Shown here piece by piece: positions 9,670 through 20,900 of a stretch of 64,000 nucleotides of DNA (the first letter of the stretch is position 1; every line of letters begins with the position of its first letter). The position numbers and the translations under genes are program-made. The DNA lies in contig JAHLMK010000001.1 of assembly GCA_019915135.1 (NCBI GenBank), forward strand, positions 3,100,001-3,164,000, given 5' to 3'. Source of the stretch: Strobilurus pachycystidiatus. Lineage: Eukaryota > Basidiomycota > Agaricomycetes > Agaricales > Physalacriaceae. Below the pieces are notes generated by a model. The model saw only the letters and a list, made by a program, of their open reading frames with translations, did no database searches and was not told the DNA's origin.

Positions 9670-11990
9670 TCAGCGGTCTTCGGCGACGAGTTGCTCCCCC
9701 AGCTCCAGCGTCCCCTCGGCAAGACACCGAGTCCCTGCCCTGACCGTAGCTCTGTCCATCTCCGGCACACCACGCCACCCTCGCATCACCAGATACAACT
9801 CCCCAAAAGCCTTGCGCCGCTCGGGGTGGAACTGGGAGCCGAATCCTTCATCGTCCATCTTGTCGAATGCTCCGGGAATGAGACTGCTCTCCCAGTAGCT
9901 CATGACACTCAGGATCCGTAGCTGACGATCCGCATACGATGAAGTATCCAGCTCGTTGAAGGTCTCGACGCTCTCCCTCTCCTCTCCCTCCTCCCGCTCC
10001 CCGTCAACGTCCATGATGGCCTCTGCAAATCCTTCCGGCTTGGTTTGATAGCAGCGGCGGTCGAGGGCGAGAAGTTCAAAACGGAAGTTGATTTCAAAGA
10101 GTTCCCATAGGATCTCTTTGGAGATTCGAGGAGGTGGAACCCGATACGTCTCCAATTCCGTGCCGCGCCAGTCCACAATGGAGTGCTTGAGATGGGAGAT
10201 GTTGACCGTACCCTGATAGAAGATAAGTCATGAATATGTGTGTTGGCATGCTACTCACCTGAAGGCCACCCTTCTCAATGCATTCAGACAAGTCCTTCTT
10301 GGTCTCTTGGTGCAGCGCTTTCGAATGCCCATCTCCCTCGCTCGGATGGAGCTCGATGCCCAAGATTTGCCTCCAAGCGTTGGCCTTCAAAGGCTCGAAA
10401 GCGGATGACTGTAGGCGATAGTGGAGGACATGCCGAAGGCGGACATAGGCTGTGAACATGTACCCGCGGGTATGGTCCGTATCGACGCCGGCAATGACAT
10501 TGGGGTCGGGCAGGGCGTAGCCAGCATTGATACCTGCCACAGGAACCATTTGCGGCAATGTCGTGGTGTCCGCCTTTACGCTGGCAAGCGCTTTTGTCCA
10601 ACTCCCAAGAAACCGAGGCATGAGAGGAGAATCCACATCCACAAATTTATCACGATCAATGCGAGGCGGACCTTTGGGCTTGGGCTTGGGCTTGGAGGCG
10701 GTTGGGCGCGAGGGTAGTGGATCTGTAGTGCTTAGGTCAGATGAATTGAGTGGAATTGAGGTTGAAGGAAACTTACAAGGTCTTTGGCTCTGTGCCGTGG
10801 TTGATGTGCCACTGCGACGCAATGGTCCGGCGGCGGAAGGGATAGATGCAGATGAGATGGAAGGATTGGAAGACGACGACGAATTATGAGAGGCAGCACC
10901 CGAAGAGGTTGACGCTGGAGCAATGGCAGTGCCTGATTTATCCGAAAAGAAATCTGGTGGGGAGGCGAGTTTTTTGATGTAGTGCGCCATTCCCCGATAG
11001 CGCTCCAAAGAGGCGATGCTCCCCTCGAAGACGACAGGATGCGGAGGAGTGGCGTGGTTGTAAGAGACGACGAAGTCTTTGGGGCGCATGTCCGGCGGGT
11101 ATGTGACCCAGGTGTCGACTCTGAGACCCTCTTCAGCACCAATGGGGCGGCAGAGCCAGACAGGAACACCTCCCTAACAATGCTGTCAGTGTATCATCAT
11201 CTATTGACAACAAAACACATACTCGATACAGGCTTTCGGCAATATCTTTCTGGTCGGTCACTGCACCGACAACGTTCCGGACACCAACCCGTTTGGCAGT
11301 GACATCGCAAAAGATAGCTCGCACTTCGAGCAGCCAAGTCATGCGCGCCTCGACCTCAAGAATGAGACGCTGCAGCATGCACCACACCATGACCACCTCG
11401 TCGTAGCTGGAGGGGATGTCGAGGCGCTCAGCAAGATACTTCATGCGAGGGAAAACGTCGTGGAGGAAAGGATCACTCTTTAGCCTGTCCTTGTCCTCCG
11501 TGCCCGCCAGCTTCAAATTCTCGTCGGCAAGTCGCTTCTTCACTCGCCTCCAATGATCCTTCAAGATGTCGCAGAACGGGCGGTTTATGGAACCAAGACC
11601 GGAAGATGCATCTCCCAGCTTGACGCGGTCAAAATGCGACTCCGTGGGGAGGAACCACAGAAGTTGCTCAGCGTGTTGAAGCTTGGACGGGTGGCGGATG
11701 AGGGCAAGATGAGCGACGGAATAGTCAAATGGTTGCGGATGGTAGAGAGGGTCGTCCGCGCCAAAGTGTCTGTCGGCAAGCATGGACGTGACGTGGTTCT
11801 CGCGAGGATATGGTGGCAGCTCGATGTACTCGCAATTGGGAGAGGTTACGAACATGCGCTCTGCCTCATCAAAGTAGCCAACTTTGCCCTCGTAAGACTT
11901 GAGTGGGGCGTACTTGACGCGCGATGGGCCAACAGCAGCGGTATTGGATGAAGAGGCGGCAGGAGTTGGATTTGAGGAGGAGCGGGACAT
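9670..11990 (-). CDS. Gene E: conserved agaricomycete hypothetical protein, 741 aa
   Basis: Three exons (11990-11223, 11173-10259, 10212-9670) with phase-0 introns of 49 and 46 nt encode 741 residues. The N-terminal 250 residues hold a conserved-looking core (IRHPSKLQHAEQLLWFLPT, then SYDEVVMVWCMLQRLILEVEARMTWLLE, split here as two motifs). The next exon opens with GVPVWLCRP and a Pro/Asp motif (PPDMRPKDFVVSYNH). After that comes a Ser/Pro/Lys-rich low-complexity linker and a C-terminal part (YALPDPNVIAGVDTDHTRGY, LRHVLHYRL). I recall similar large proteins in many mushrooms without an assigned function, often near transposons, but cannot name the family. No signal peptide or membrane span is seen. 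It is transcribed away from the long inverted repeat at 12,495-13,018. Confidence 0.75.
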
Positions 11991-11999
11991 AGTTGAAAC

Positions 12000-13559
12000 G
12001 AGTGAAGATCTAGCAGAACACAGATTAGGTCGATATCACAGAGATTCATGAGAGTACGCACGGGAGCAAAGGATACGATGATCAGGCCTCCGACTCGCGT
12101 GAAGAACGAGAGCAAATATCTAGACCCCAGTAATGAGCTCACTGTCAGCGCTTGGCCAGAACAGACATACCGAACCCAAAGTTGTGATGATCTGGGTGCC
12201 CGTTCGATTGCGGAACGAGGGCGGGATTTCTGCATGAAGAAATATTAGAACTGACACAAATATTGCACGATGCTGGTTGGGCAGGAGACACACATACCTG
12301 GTAAAAGAGCTGTGTATATAATGGTGCCCGCCTTGCCGGCTGCTAGGTGGACTGCTGGAGCGATCCAAATCAGTACGCGCCTTGCTTAGGACAAATGATA
12401 AAGGGACGTACCTTGATCGAAATTGGGGCCGCACTCCTGGTCACCGATTGCGCCTGGATCCTGATCGAACAGACGCCAAAAGGCCGCGGCGGCGCAGTGA
12501 CAGACAATGAGTCTGCACACCAGAGTAGAGGAAATGAGCAGAACTCGGCAATTATCCGAGGTTCTGAGGCCGCAGCGAAAATTATTCGCGTTGGTAGAGG
12601 AGGATACACACCACTGACGATGAGACAGTGGTGGGCGGCGGCAAATGAGGAGGCAGGGCGGCGGCGGCAAGGCGGGACAGTGGTGGTGGGGAGTTGAGAG
12701 TGGGGATGATCTTCGCCCTAATTGGCGTGTCAAGCCCCGGGTCGCCGTCATGCCGTGCCACCAGCCACAAACATGTTTGGCGCGGCATCACGGCACTGCT
12801 GTGCAAGAAATTTCCCAAGTCCGCTCCGTTCCCTCAACCACACCACCACCCCGCCGTTTTCTTGCCTCCTGCCGCCGCCCACCACTGTCTCATCGTCAGT
12901 GGTGTGTATCCTCCTCTACCAACGCAAATAATTTTTGCTGCGGCCTCAGAACCTCAGATAATCGCCGAGTTCTGCTCATTTCCTCTACTCTGGTGTGCAG
13001 ACTCATCGTCTGTCACTGTATCCTCCCTCTTGTTTGGACGTTGGACGCTCCTCGGCGCGGACTCAGCATTGCAGCTTAGGTGCGTCCGCTTTTCTCATGT
13101 CTTTGCGTGCTCTGATTAATTTGCCGGCGCATAGCTGTAACTCGGACTTTTTGTACGCGTCCTCTCCAGCGGCACCGCAGATACCGCCCCATTGCGTCCA
13201 TCAGGTATGTCTACCTTGCTTCCCGGACTCTAGGCCGAGCAGCAGCGTACGCGTGCCGACTTTGGACTACGACGGAAACTGCGCGCTCTTGCTTGTCCGT
13301 TTGCGATGATTTGGCATTGCTCATACAATGATTTTCAGATCTCTGTGATCTCTCCCTCGCGCATATCGCGCCCTACCGGTAAGTTAACTGCCCCATATCT
13401 TAATCCTCAACGTGACTGACGCATTGGCCAGCTCTTTACTACCTATATCACGGTCCTTCTGTGGATATATTATCATCCATATACATACATGTAGGTTCCC
13501 GCCTGCACGAGTCCACACTTTGTACTCATAACGACCTTTCAGTCAAATAATCACTCTCG
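12000..13559. other. Intergenic region between gene E and the hAT transposase
   Basis: No gene is supported. The central part is the long inverted repeat (arms 12,495-12,643 and 12,870-13,018). The many ORFs on both strands here are mirror images produced by that repeat. The last 300 bp before 13,560 are plausibly the 5' region of the transposase gene. Confidence 0.5.
12495..13018. repeat. Long inverted repeat: two 149-bp arms, about 96-97% identical, 226-bp spacer
   Basis: The left arm (12,495-12,643) starts CAGTGACAGAC and the right arm (12,870-13,018) ends GTCTGTCACTG. The arms differ at about five positions, mostly C/T or G/A changes. Weaker similarity continues inward on both sides. Ends in CAGTG resemble hAT terminal repeats, but no 8-bp target duplication is evident (CGGCGGCG on the left, TATCCTCC on the right). 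It is probably a foldback or MITE-like element, possibly mobilised by the neighbouring hAT transposase. Confidence 0.75.
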
Positions 13560-16500
13560 ATGCCGCCCAGAGTCAACCAACCCCCCAAAGCCGCTGGCAA
13601 ATCCTCCAAACAGTCCGACGCCCCCGCCACGACCAACAAGAAGGCGGCGTCTAAGCCAGTGCCTGATGCGACGCCCAAACCGGCGGCTAAATCTACCACT
13701 AACCCCAAGATGAAGACAGCGGGCGCCAAGGACGCACTCAATCCCAACGGCACAGCGGCGCGTGTCACCAAGCGCAAGCCCAAGCTCGGCGAGCAGGAGG
13801 AGACGGAGGAGGAGGAGGAGCCGAAGAAGAAGCGCAGGGTCACGCCGGCGAGGAAGGAGAAGCTGAAGGTCAAGAAGAAGGTGGCCAAGAAGAGTGGACG
13901 CCGAGGGATAAACGTTAGCAAGCTTCATGAACTGGACGCAGAGGAGCAGGAGGTTGAGCGCCCCATCCTTGGTATGTGCTTCATCATTCTCCCACTCAGC
14001 TTTGTCGAGACTTAACACATCTACAGCTGCCCTCTTGAATACCAAAAACCCCAAGAAGAAATCGCCCGCTTACGAGCACTTCAAGAAGGATGTCCGCATC
14101 TTGAAAGACGACGACGGCCGAGTTTATCACGTCTTTCGCTGCCCCCAGTCAGTAATTTATCAATTTATCAATCAGGATCTGACCATTTGATAGCACTGGC
14201 TCTACCTACTCGCGCCGTTTGGAGGAGCGCTCGACCAGCAATCTACAACGTCACGCCATCGGATGCGACACCAGCCGACTCCAGGAGGCCAAAGGCGGCA
14301 AGCAGCCTAAAATCGACGAGAAGTTTTCCAAGTATACCAAGGGTGGTCTTCGCATGCGACTCACCGAGTAGGTGACTCGCCGCCATCGCCCCGATATCAT
14401 CGTCAAAGACCCCGAACTCCGCGAGATCTTTGTCTACCTCAATCCCGAGTGCGAGCCCCCCAGTGCGTCCACTCTCCGCCGCGATGTCAAGGAGACCGTT
14501 CGCATGACGCGCGAAACCGTCCAAAAACTCCTTGACGAGTACGTCGGTCGATTCAACCTTATATTCGACGTGTGGACTTCCTCCAACGGTTTTGAGCTCC
14601 TTGGAGTGATCGCCAACTTCATTCACGACGGGATCATCTACAACGTCGTCCTCAATATGCTTGAGCTCACCGAGTTGCACACAGGTGCCTACCTTGCCAC
14701 GCGCATCTATTCCCTCCTCCAGGAGTTCAACATCCAGGATCGTATCTTGGGGATGGTTGGCGACAACGCCTCCAATAACGACAAGATGCTGAAGGAGCTT
14801 GACGAGCTCTTCGGTCTTTCCAACCTGGCCGGCTCCGGGACACAAGTGAGGTGCTTTGGCCACATTCTCAACCTCGTCTACAAGGCCGTATGCTCTGTTT
14901 TCAATAAATCCAAGCCGAAGAAAAAGAAGGATAGGGAGGGGGTGGAGGAAGAGGGGGAAGAAGAGGAGGAGGAGCAGCCCGAAGATGAGGAGGATGAGGA
15001 TGACGAGGAGGATGAGGACGATAGGTCAGCGAGACTGTCGACGAATCCAGAATGTGAGGCGGAGGAGGAGGAGATGCTTGCCGAGATTGGGTTCGGGCCA
15101 CACACTGTGAAGGAACTCACGCCAGAAGAGAAAAAGGATGCTATTGCTATGATGACGAAGGTATGCAGTTCTTTCCTTTTTGTCTTCCTCAACTAACCGT
15201 CGTTTAGATTGTCAAACTAGGTCACCGCTGCGCCAACAAGAACGTACTCCAGACCCGCCTGGCGGAGCTTTGCGAGAAGTACGGCATCTCCGTCACTAAG
15301 ATGGTCAAGCGCGTCGCCACTCGTTGGAATACCATGTACGGCGTCGTCGACCGTGCCATCGATCTTTGTCGTCCCCTTGACGCACTTGTCATGCTTCCGG
15401 AGTGCAACAAGGGGAAGAGGTCGACGCACCTCAAACGGTTCAAGCTCACGGACACACAGTGGTCCCTACTCGACCACCTCCTCCCAATCCTTAGCATCCT
15501 CGACTTTGCCACCACGGAGATCTCATCATCGTCATATCCCACACTCCACGATGTCATCCCCAAGATCGACACGCTCTACGAGGAGCTTGAGCAGATGCTC
15601 GACGATGACACCCTGCCCACCATCATCCACCACGCCGTTGCCAAGGGCCTCGCTGTTCTCGACAAGTACTACGCCAAGAGCGATGACTCCATTATGTGGA
15701 GGACCTCAATGAGTAAGTCGTCCTCTGTTTTTTTTTGTCTATAGATACTGATCATGTTACAGTTCTACATCCCAAACTTAAACAAAGATACTTTTGCGAG
15801 CATTTCTGGCCGCAAGCATGGATCACGGCGGCCTTGGACACTGCCCGCCATACATGGGAGACATACTACAAGCCGACGGTCTCTGTTACGACACCAACAA
15901 CTGCCACGTCAGATGACTTGCCTGCCCCCGCCCCCGCCGCGTCTCGCACTGCTAAGAAGAAGGAACGGTACAATCCTTACACCAAGAGACGAGAAGCGGA
16001 GGAGCAAGAGGCCGCGGCTATGCAGCAGGAGGATGCGTTCGAGGAGTACATTACAGCGTCCGCTGATGCCACCGTTACCGATCCTATCGCGTATTGGGTT
16101 GCTCGACTTCCCGGCCGCAAGGCAAAGGTCATCACATCCCAGAACGCTCTCGCCCGCATGGCTCTGGACTTCCTTGCCTGTCCAGCCACTTCCACCCCTG
16201 TCGAACGCCTCTTCTCTCACGGAGGACTTGTCGTCAGCAAGCGTCGCCACAACTTGACCGTCGACTCCGTTCGTGAAAGTACCATTCTTCAAAACTGGCT
16301 GGGGATTGACGGCCTTGTCCCGCGGAAGGCAATCATTCGTCGCCTCAACAACTACGCATCTCGTAAACCTGGGAAGGATGAGGTCAATGAGGAAGTTATC
16401 GACGTTGATGCGGAAGGCGATGTCGAGATGGGCGACGATACTTGTGATGGTTCTGTGATTGACCTCGACGCTTCTGATGAGGAGGAGGAGGAGGATGATG

Positions 16501-16619
16501 CAGCTGACAATGTATACGAGGATGACCTGGAGTACATGAACCAGGATGGGTATAGTACATGTACTAGTTTTGCTGCTGGAAGTGATGATGAGGATGATGA
16601 GGAGGAGGAAGAGGAGTAA
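13560..16619 (+). pseudogene. hAT-family transposase with an in-frame stop
   Basis: Exons are 13560-13971, 14027-14147, 14194-15160, 15208-15712 and 15763-16619; all join in frame. In order they encode a Lys/Pro-rich basic N-terminus, a BED-like region (VYHVFRC, then SNLQRHAIGC), the catalytic core (NLIFDVWTSSN, MVGDNASNND, RCFGHILNLVYKA), a Glu/Asp-rich insert, RWNTMYGVVDRAI, and the C-terminal hAT dimerisation domain (CPATSTPVERLFSHGG, VSKRRHNLT). The acidic tail is long. At 14369-14371 there is an in-frame TAG between the BED region and the core; a Trp codon (TGG) would fit, so this looks like a single point mutation. The rest is intact, so inactivation is recent. Without read-through the transposase is dead. 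Confidence 0.85.
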
Positions 16620-16745
16620 TGGACTATCACTTTCATTGAATCTTATTAATTACATTTATATACTACAAGGACATTACTTATATACAAGTACTCTCATATA
16701 CATGCACTTTAACACTTTTATTTTGTTGAAGTATCCTTGAATAAA

Positions 16746-16884
16746 CCGTGATCCGAGGTTCAGTGCATGGACTCGATCCGTGAATAATCCGAACCGAGGA
16801 TACAGTTCACTTGAATGATCCGGATATATAAAAGAGTTAAGGTTTATTAATTTTTGTCATCAGTATCCGCTGTGAGGATCACGG
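16746..16884. repeat. 139-bp segment bounded by CCGTGATCC/GGATCACGG
   Basis: A 9-bp inverted repeat bounds a segment with repeated (G/A)ATCCG words, about 130 bp downstream of the transposase stop. Sub-terminal GATCCG clusters are the kind of site a hAT transposase binds, so this could hold the 3' end of the element or an independent MITE. I could not find the matching 5' end. Confidence 0.4.
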
Positions 16885-16897
16885 ATCGGATCTTTCA

Positions 16898-17257
16898 TTA
16901 ACTCGTGAAGATCTCTAGCGCGGTATCTACCTTCTCGAGGATACGGGACCATGGTTGTGTTGTACAGATGCCGTTTCCGACCATAGCACCAAGCGTTCTC
17001 GCCGCTTCTCCGTCTCTGAGGATCCGAATACCATCAGGGATCCGAGTCCCATCTACTCCGTTGATACATCTTGTTTCAGCTACAGCGTTTCTGTATACAG
17101 GGTTGCCAATCGGGATTACTTCTGTTTTTGCTACATTGTCTGCATAAGCTTTCGCTGCACACCTTGTCATGACTTTGCAGCTTCGGCAACTGGGCCGCTC
17201 AAGTTGTCTCGAGGAAGCCTTTACTACCGAAGAGAGGCGCAAAAGTGTTGCTTGCAT
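16898..17257 (-). pseudogene. Reverse-transcriptase fragment (non-LTR retrotransposon relic)
   Basis: The - strand frame reads VAKTEVIPIGNPVYR, then TRIPDGIRILRDGEAARTLG, AMVGNG, PWSRILEKVDTALE. This pattern (KTEIIPIG...YR..V..TR, IPD.IRI..DGE..R.LGAWVGN, PW..I...ID..LE) is the region after the catalytic motifs of fungal LINE reverse transcriptases. Only ~90 residues of it are present, with no polymerase core or endonuclease. It ends where the Nop9-like sequence begins, on the opposite strand. Confidence 0.65.
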
Positions 17258-17315
17258 GAGGTAATTTCCGAATGGTCTTTTGTCATAGTGACAATTGACT
17301 GACGCGCCGCCGTAG

Positions 17316-17935
17316 AGGTTGGATTGATTGAACTCGCGACCGAAGACATCCGCCTCTCAATCGTTTCTGAGCTGCTCCTCGGCGATCCCACGCAGATCTT
17401 TGTGAACAAACACGCCAGCCATGTCTGGAGCAAGGTCTGCTGCCCTCCATATAGCTTGTATTTCGTGGATCCCTGTCGATGAATAAGATCATGGACCTGT
17501 CGTGGACTCCTCCGGCGCCGCCGATTTTTGCTTAGGACGTGTATTCATTCCGTCCTGGGTCCCGTGTCGGCGACTCCATCCCTTAGCGTAAACAAGGACC
17601 TCAAAGAGAAGTGGGTGGTGTTGGCGTGTCATGAGACGGGGTCATTTGTTGTTCAGGTATGAACATAACTTACCGGTGATCTTCGCTTTCTGATTCAACT
17701 CCTAGCATGCGTTCGAGAACCTCGAGTATTCGGCCAAGTTGATGAACTCTTGAACCGAGGCGTCGCCGTATCTAGTGATATTGCGAAGAGTCAGTGGGGC
17801 TCTGTATGGAATTCACCGACATCGAGGAGGGCGCAATCAACGCTATGTACGACGTCTGCAAACCAGTGCGAAGACTCGGTCCCGTCAGTCAGCCCACCCT
17901 TCCCCGTGGTCGTAACTTGTAAGGTACTTTTTCGT
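17316..17935 (+). pseudogene. Nop9-like (Pumilio-family) pseudogene fragment
   Basis: Pieces on the + strand read GLIELATEDIRLSIV, GDPTQIFVNKHASHVWSK, then after a plausible intron IMDLSWTPPAPPIFA, VNKDLKEKWVVLACHETGSF, VVQ, and after another intron HAFENLEYSAK, then DELLNRGVAVSSDIAKSQWG. This matches the Pumilio repeats of the nucleolar rRNA-processing factor Nop9. Decay is visible: one intron has lost its GT donor, leaving an in-frame TAG after PPIFA, and a frameshift/deletion follows YSAK. Only ~150 codons remain, and both ends of the gene are absent. Introns are retained, so it arose by DNA duplication, not retroposition. Confidence 0.7.
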
Positions 17936-17999
17936 CATTCCGAAATTGACTCTTCTCAGTTCCACCCATTGACGTTTGCCTATGCTTTGCGCTAGAGTT

Positions 18000-20900
18000 T
18001 ATTAATTCAGTGAATCTTCGATGTTGGATTGAGATTGACCGCCGTCAACGCGCCTTGCTTTCTGTCCGCACCGTACCTTTTGAGGACTTGAGCTCGCTGA
18101 AACATACCTTATCCTATACCAAATTTATGGCTGTGGCCGAAAACAGACAAGGATGAAGACAAAGACAGAATGACCAGGAGGACAAAGACAAGGACAGACA
18201 ATGACTAGGGCCAGTACGACGATGGGGTACGACCGCGGCGATGGGGGGTTATCTATACAAACCCAAGGATGAGGACAAACAACAATGTAACATCTCTCCT
18301 CGACAAGGATTAACGATGAGGACGAGGACCAGCCTTGGAGGGGCACATTGACAACCAGTACGAGGCTGAAAGACGAGGACTACGTTGACAACAAGATGCG
18401 TACCAGGACAACAATGGACGCTGGCAAGACAGCCGACGACGCAAGCATCAAGACAGCTGGCGATGATGATGTAGTTGGATGATACAGTATCGTTAGCGCA
18501 TGTATTGTACTCTAGCGACAGCGTTGAGCGACGAGCCACTGATGCAGCGATACCTCGGGGGACTGTCCATAACTTTGCTCAGACTTTGCTCAAATATGAT
18601 TGTCCAATGTCCCGTACCTTACCATTCGTACCCTGGCGCCCCGACACCCCACTTTCTCATGTAATGTATTATAGGTTGACTATGGCTCCAAGCCTCCATT
18701 GTATTAAGAGACGAGGTGTGTTGAGGGGGTCATAATATTTACGGGCGCCCACTGGGGGCTTCACCGGGATGCTCGGCAGCTTGGACCCTGAACTTGCCTC
18801 GACTCGCTCAGTGACAAAATAGGAAGATGAGGCGCCGGGTTTTTTAATGGCTTGCTGACTTGCCTTGCCTCGTTCACTGTTTGGATCTATCAGCCAACGT
18901 TGCGCTAACAAGCGGACTCGTTGGAGTAGTCTAGGATTTATATACGGATGGCCTCATAGGGATGCCTCGGACTTTGAATATTGTGATGGCCGTCAAGGCA
19001 TGAACAGACTGCAACTTCTTCAGATCTCAATCCATCTCAGATCTGCTTTTGAACACCCATCATTTTGGGCCCAAGATGACTTTGGTACCCAATGTTTGTT
19101 CAGACACTAGACAGAGAACTAGAGACATATTCAACAATCCACAAAGCTTTTAAACCTTTGACCAGGCATCCAGCCATTAAGAGCTCATATTCAATCCAAC
19201 CAGCACTTGCAATGCCGGACAGCCATCATTTTTTCAAACTCTGAGACATCCCTACTAGGGGCCCGCTTAACAAATTCCAGACTCTACAAGTGTGAACAAT
19301 TATCTTCGCACATCGTTGAGTTTGGTTTCGAGACTATTGTTGGAGACATTTCGACTACAATACGCGAATACGAGTTCTTTTCACCTCTCAGCACTGTGGG
19401 GGACTCTGGAGTGCAATGGCTGATGGTATGGCAGTATCTATACCTTGGCTGTGTTGACTAGGAGCGCTATGCAGAGTTCCCTTTGCTGTTACGGGTTGCC
19501 ATGAATGTTTTACCAGCTCAGGCACTGTCCGCTGTGCCATCAAGCAAGGAGACGGACACGCTCTGCCGTACCTCGATGCATCCGAGGCCCATGGAAATCC
19601 TCCAGATACTGAAGTATATCAATTTTTGACATGTCTGCATGACCTTCTTTGGGAACTTGGTATGCACAGAGGACAAGTTGTGCACGCGGCACCATGCTTG
19701 ATATTCAGTACTTCTGATTAATGTAACATACACAGTCGGTACTTTGAATGGTTTCATATACTCAGGCTGTAGGTATTCACTCGCAATCCGGCCCCGTTAT
19801 CCATCCATCCCGGGGTCAGGAAGTCGCGTCTGAGCCCCCGTAGACGGCGTTCGAGGACGCGCCAGTGAATATTCGTCGATGGCTGCGTCGTCGTCGACGG
19901 CTTACGCGCAGAATTGAATCCGAACGTCATCCGCGGCTCTTGAGGCCAGCAGAGACGGCGCCGGCATCCAGAACGGCCGGCAATTGAGAGGAGATGCATA
20001 AGAGAAGCCCCAGAGAGAGTTCCGGGGCTGGATGGCAGCGCGCCGCGGCGCTGCTGTGGTGGGAGGATGAAAGAGACGGCGAGCAAACGGGCTCGATCAC
20101 GATCCGGCAAACGCCGGATCGTGATCCCGCTTCCGTCGTCGTCCTCGGCGTCGTTCCGTACGACGACGACGGATTCGATTAGCTGTTCTATATATCGGAA
20201 TGCAACTATTATTACCTATCTCATGATTTCCGATGAGTTCTGTGTGCCCGGTCTCAAATGGGGTGCGAATCATGCCCCGTCTTCCAGACTCCACCCAGAT
20301 CAACATCTTTCGCAAACTGCTTGACGAGAATGGCGATGGCGGGTGGGAAAAAATGTAGAATGTGTACGGACTGTATCCGAAATTGGTTGAGGTAGATATC
20401 GATGTTTTGAATTGCGAAAGTGTACTCACCAGCAATTTTGGACGGCATAACATGTCCCAAGACGATGCAGCTCGCTCTTTGACGCTGCACACCGGCAACA
20501 TCTGCAGGATCACCTCTCAACAATGAAGACTACATACAAGTGCTCCACCGGATATCCTCGGAGCATTATTGCCCGGTGTATGTATCCCCATGCTGTCAAG
20601 ATCATCAACACCCAAAATTTCCATCAACGACGTCGACAAACCCGCCATGCATATGAGTGAATCTGACCAGGAATAATCATATGCAAGTACCAAGGAAATG
20701 GATGAATCTGGTCAGGTAAAAACTGGGACAATGTACTCGACCACGCGCTGATGGAAGTTCCATCGCGTTTGGACTCAAACTGGACTCATATAAATTTTAT
20801 GATACATGATCGCGTCGCGATCGCTTCTTGACTGCGAAGACCGATCCCAGCGGCCCAGCCTCTGCCACTCATGTAAGTAGTCCGTCACAACTCATGGCAG

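Noticed and set aside
12370..13119. Mirror-image ORFs on both strands, with similar peptides on each side
   Set aside because: They are produced by the long inverted repeat 12,495-13,018 read on opposite strands.
14878..15192. Poly-Ser ORF on the minus strand
   Set aside because: It is the antisense of the Glu/Asp-rich insert of the hAT transposase; the same holds for 16,352-16,636.
18125..18540. Minus-strand ORFs with Cys/Val-rich products
   Set aside because: They come from a degenerate GACAA/GATGAGGAC tract; no splice sites or domain.
19754..20110. 118-codon minus-strand ORF
   Set aside because: Arg-rich GC-driven frame overlapping the 20,095 hairpin; no homology recognised and no promoter.
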